In this document: positions 37,965 to 38,139 of the stretch, piece by piece | How the letters are laid out: every line of letters begins with the position of its first letter | Numbering within the stretch: position 1 is the first letter of the stretch | Assembly (NCBI GenBank): GCA_017936375.1 | Contig: JAGBFR010000057.1 | Span: 1-38,139 of the forward strand | Length of the DNA: 38,139 bases | Reading direction: 5' to 3' | Origin: Clostridia bacterium | Lineage (GTDB): Bacteria > Bacillota > Clostridia > Christensenellales > Aristaeellaceae | The notes under the pieces: model-generated | Databases searched by the model: none | Seen by the model: only the letters and a program-made list of their open reading frames with translations | What the model was told of the DNA's origin: nothing | Program-made: the position numbers and the translations under genes

Positions 37965-38038
37965 GCAAACGCAAAAACAGGTTGGTAGTGATTTGTGATT
38001 TTTTGCGCTAAAATAAAGGCACCAAAGGAGGTGCTCAT

Positions 38039-38139
38039 ATGAGTTTTTCAGAAAATCTAAAGCAAATCAGAAAAGAACACCATCTATCGCAGGAAGAACT
38101 GGCAGAACTTCTGGATGTGAGCCGACAGGCTGTTTCCAA
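38039..38139 (+). CDS. XRE-family transcriptional regulator, truncated by window end
   Basis: AAAGGAGG precedes the ATG at 38039. The 33 visible residues, MSFSENLKQIRKEHHLSQEE then LAELLDVSRQAVSK, are the first helices of an XRE/Cro-CI helix-turn-helix of the type (RQAVSKWE) widespread in Clostridia, often linked to a membrane or ABC gene downstream. Only the DNA-binding start is in the window. Confidence 0.9.
   Translation, partial: MSFSENLKQIRKEHHLSQEELAELLDVSRQAVS

Noticed and set aside
37814-38038. 74-residue minus-strand ORF near the right end
   Set aside because: It spans the terminator at 37839-37873 and the candidate operator, has no ribosome site and resembles nothing known.

Overview
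This 38.1-kb window looks like the chromosome of a GC-rich, Gram-positive anaerobe of the Clostridia (Bacillota). The evidence is a T-box leader, near-consensus sigma-A promoters, GGAGG ribosome binding sites, secreted NlpC/P60 and BspA-type leucine-rich-repeat proteins, an SdpR/SdpI pair, and a Cro/CI-type regulator cut by the right edge. A gut or rumen habitat is my inference; no marker gene fixes the genus.

Layout. 1-176: 3' part of tRNA-Ile, then tRNA-Asn and a terminator. 274-7840 (+): a secreted transglutaminase/LRR protein, a membrane-anchored TIR protein with a long YD-type repeat tail, and a GH4 alpha-galacturonidase (lplD). 7903-8739 (-): a small soluble histidine kinase with a gene remnant abutting its 3' end. 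9169-11475 (-): alaS encoding an AlaRS without the C-terminal domain, behind a complete T-box leader and promoter. 11716-15057 (-): a four-gene operon of ArsR-type repressor, SdpI-like membrane protein, ABC ATPase and ABC permease. 15091-16933 (+): an alpha/beta hydrolase and a PHP-domain phosphatase. 17007-18383 (-): an archaeal-type AspRS. 18471-18547: tRNA-Arg(CCG).

18503-27291 is a compact mobile element of about 8.7 kb integrated in the 3' end of tRNA-Arg. A 45-bp piece of the tRNA is repeated exactly at its right end (attL/attR), and both ends carry 12-bp-periodic integrase arm sites. It encodes a tyrosine integrase and a CI-like repressor (rightward). A divergent leftward operon encodes two small HTH proteins, a replisome-organizer-like protein, a DnaB-like helicase, two unknowns and a sigma-70-like protein. 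A second module, apparently controlled by a ribbon-helix-helix protein and an array of TTGCGCAA palindromes, encodes an ArdC-type antirestriction protein and very small coupled genes. I see no capsid, terminase, portal or relaxase gene. The layout resembles a phage satellite or minimal integrative mobilizable element.

27505-29593 (-): a DUF4143-type ATPase and a TetR-family regulator. 29733-33634 (+): two paralogous secreted NlpC/P60 peptidases flanking a YbjN-like protein. 33677-37521 (+): sbcD-sbcC. 37524-38139: an interrupted intergenic repeat, a terminator and the start of an XRE regulator.

The most promising targets for new biology are the satellite-like element with its two regulatory circuits, and the TIR / transmembrane / YD-repeat protein. 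Several intergenic repeat families recur (a MITE-like element, the CTCATCCG/CTTCCCC family, a CCAAAGGGC palindrome unit), and two terminator sequences are duplicated.
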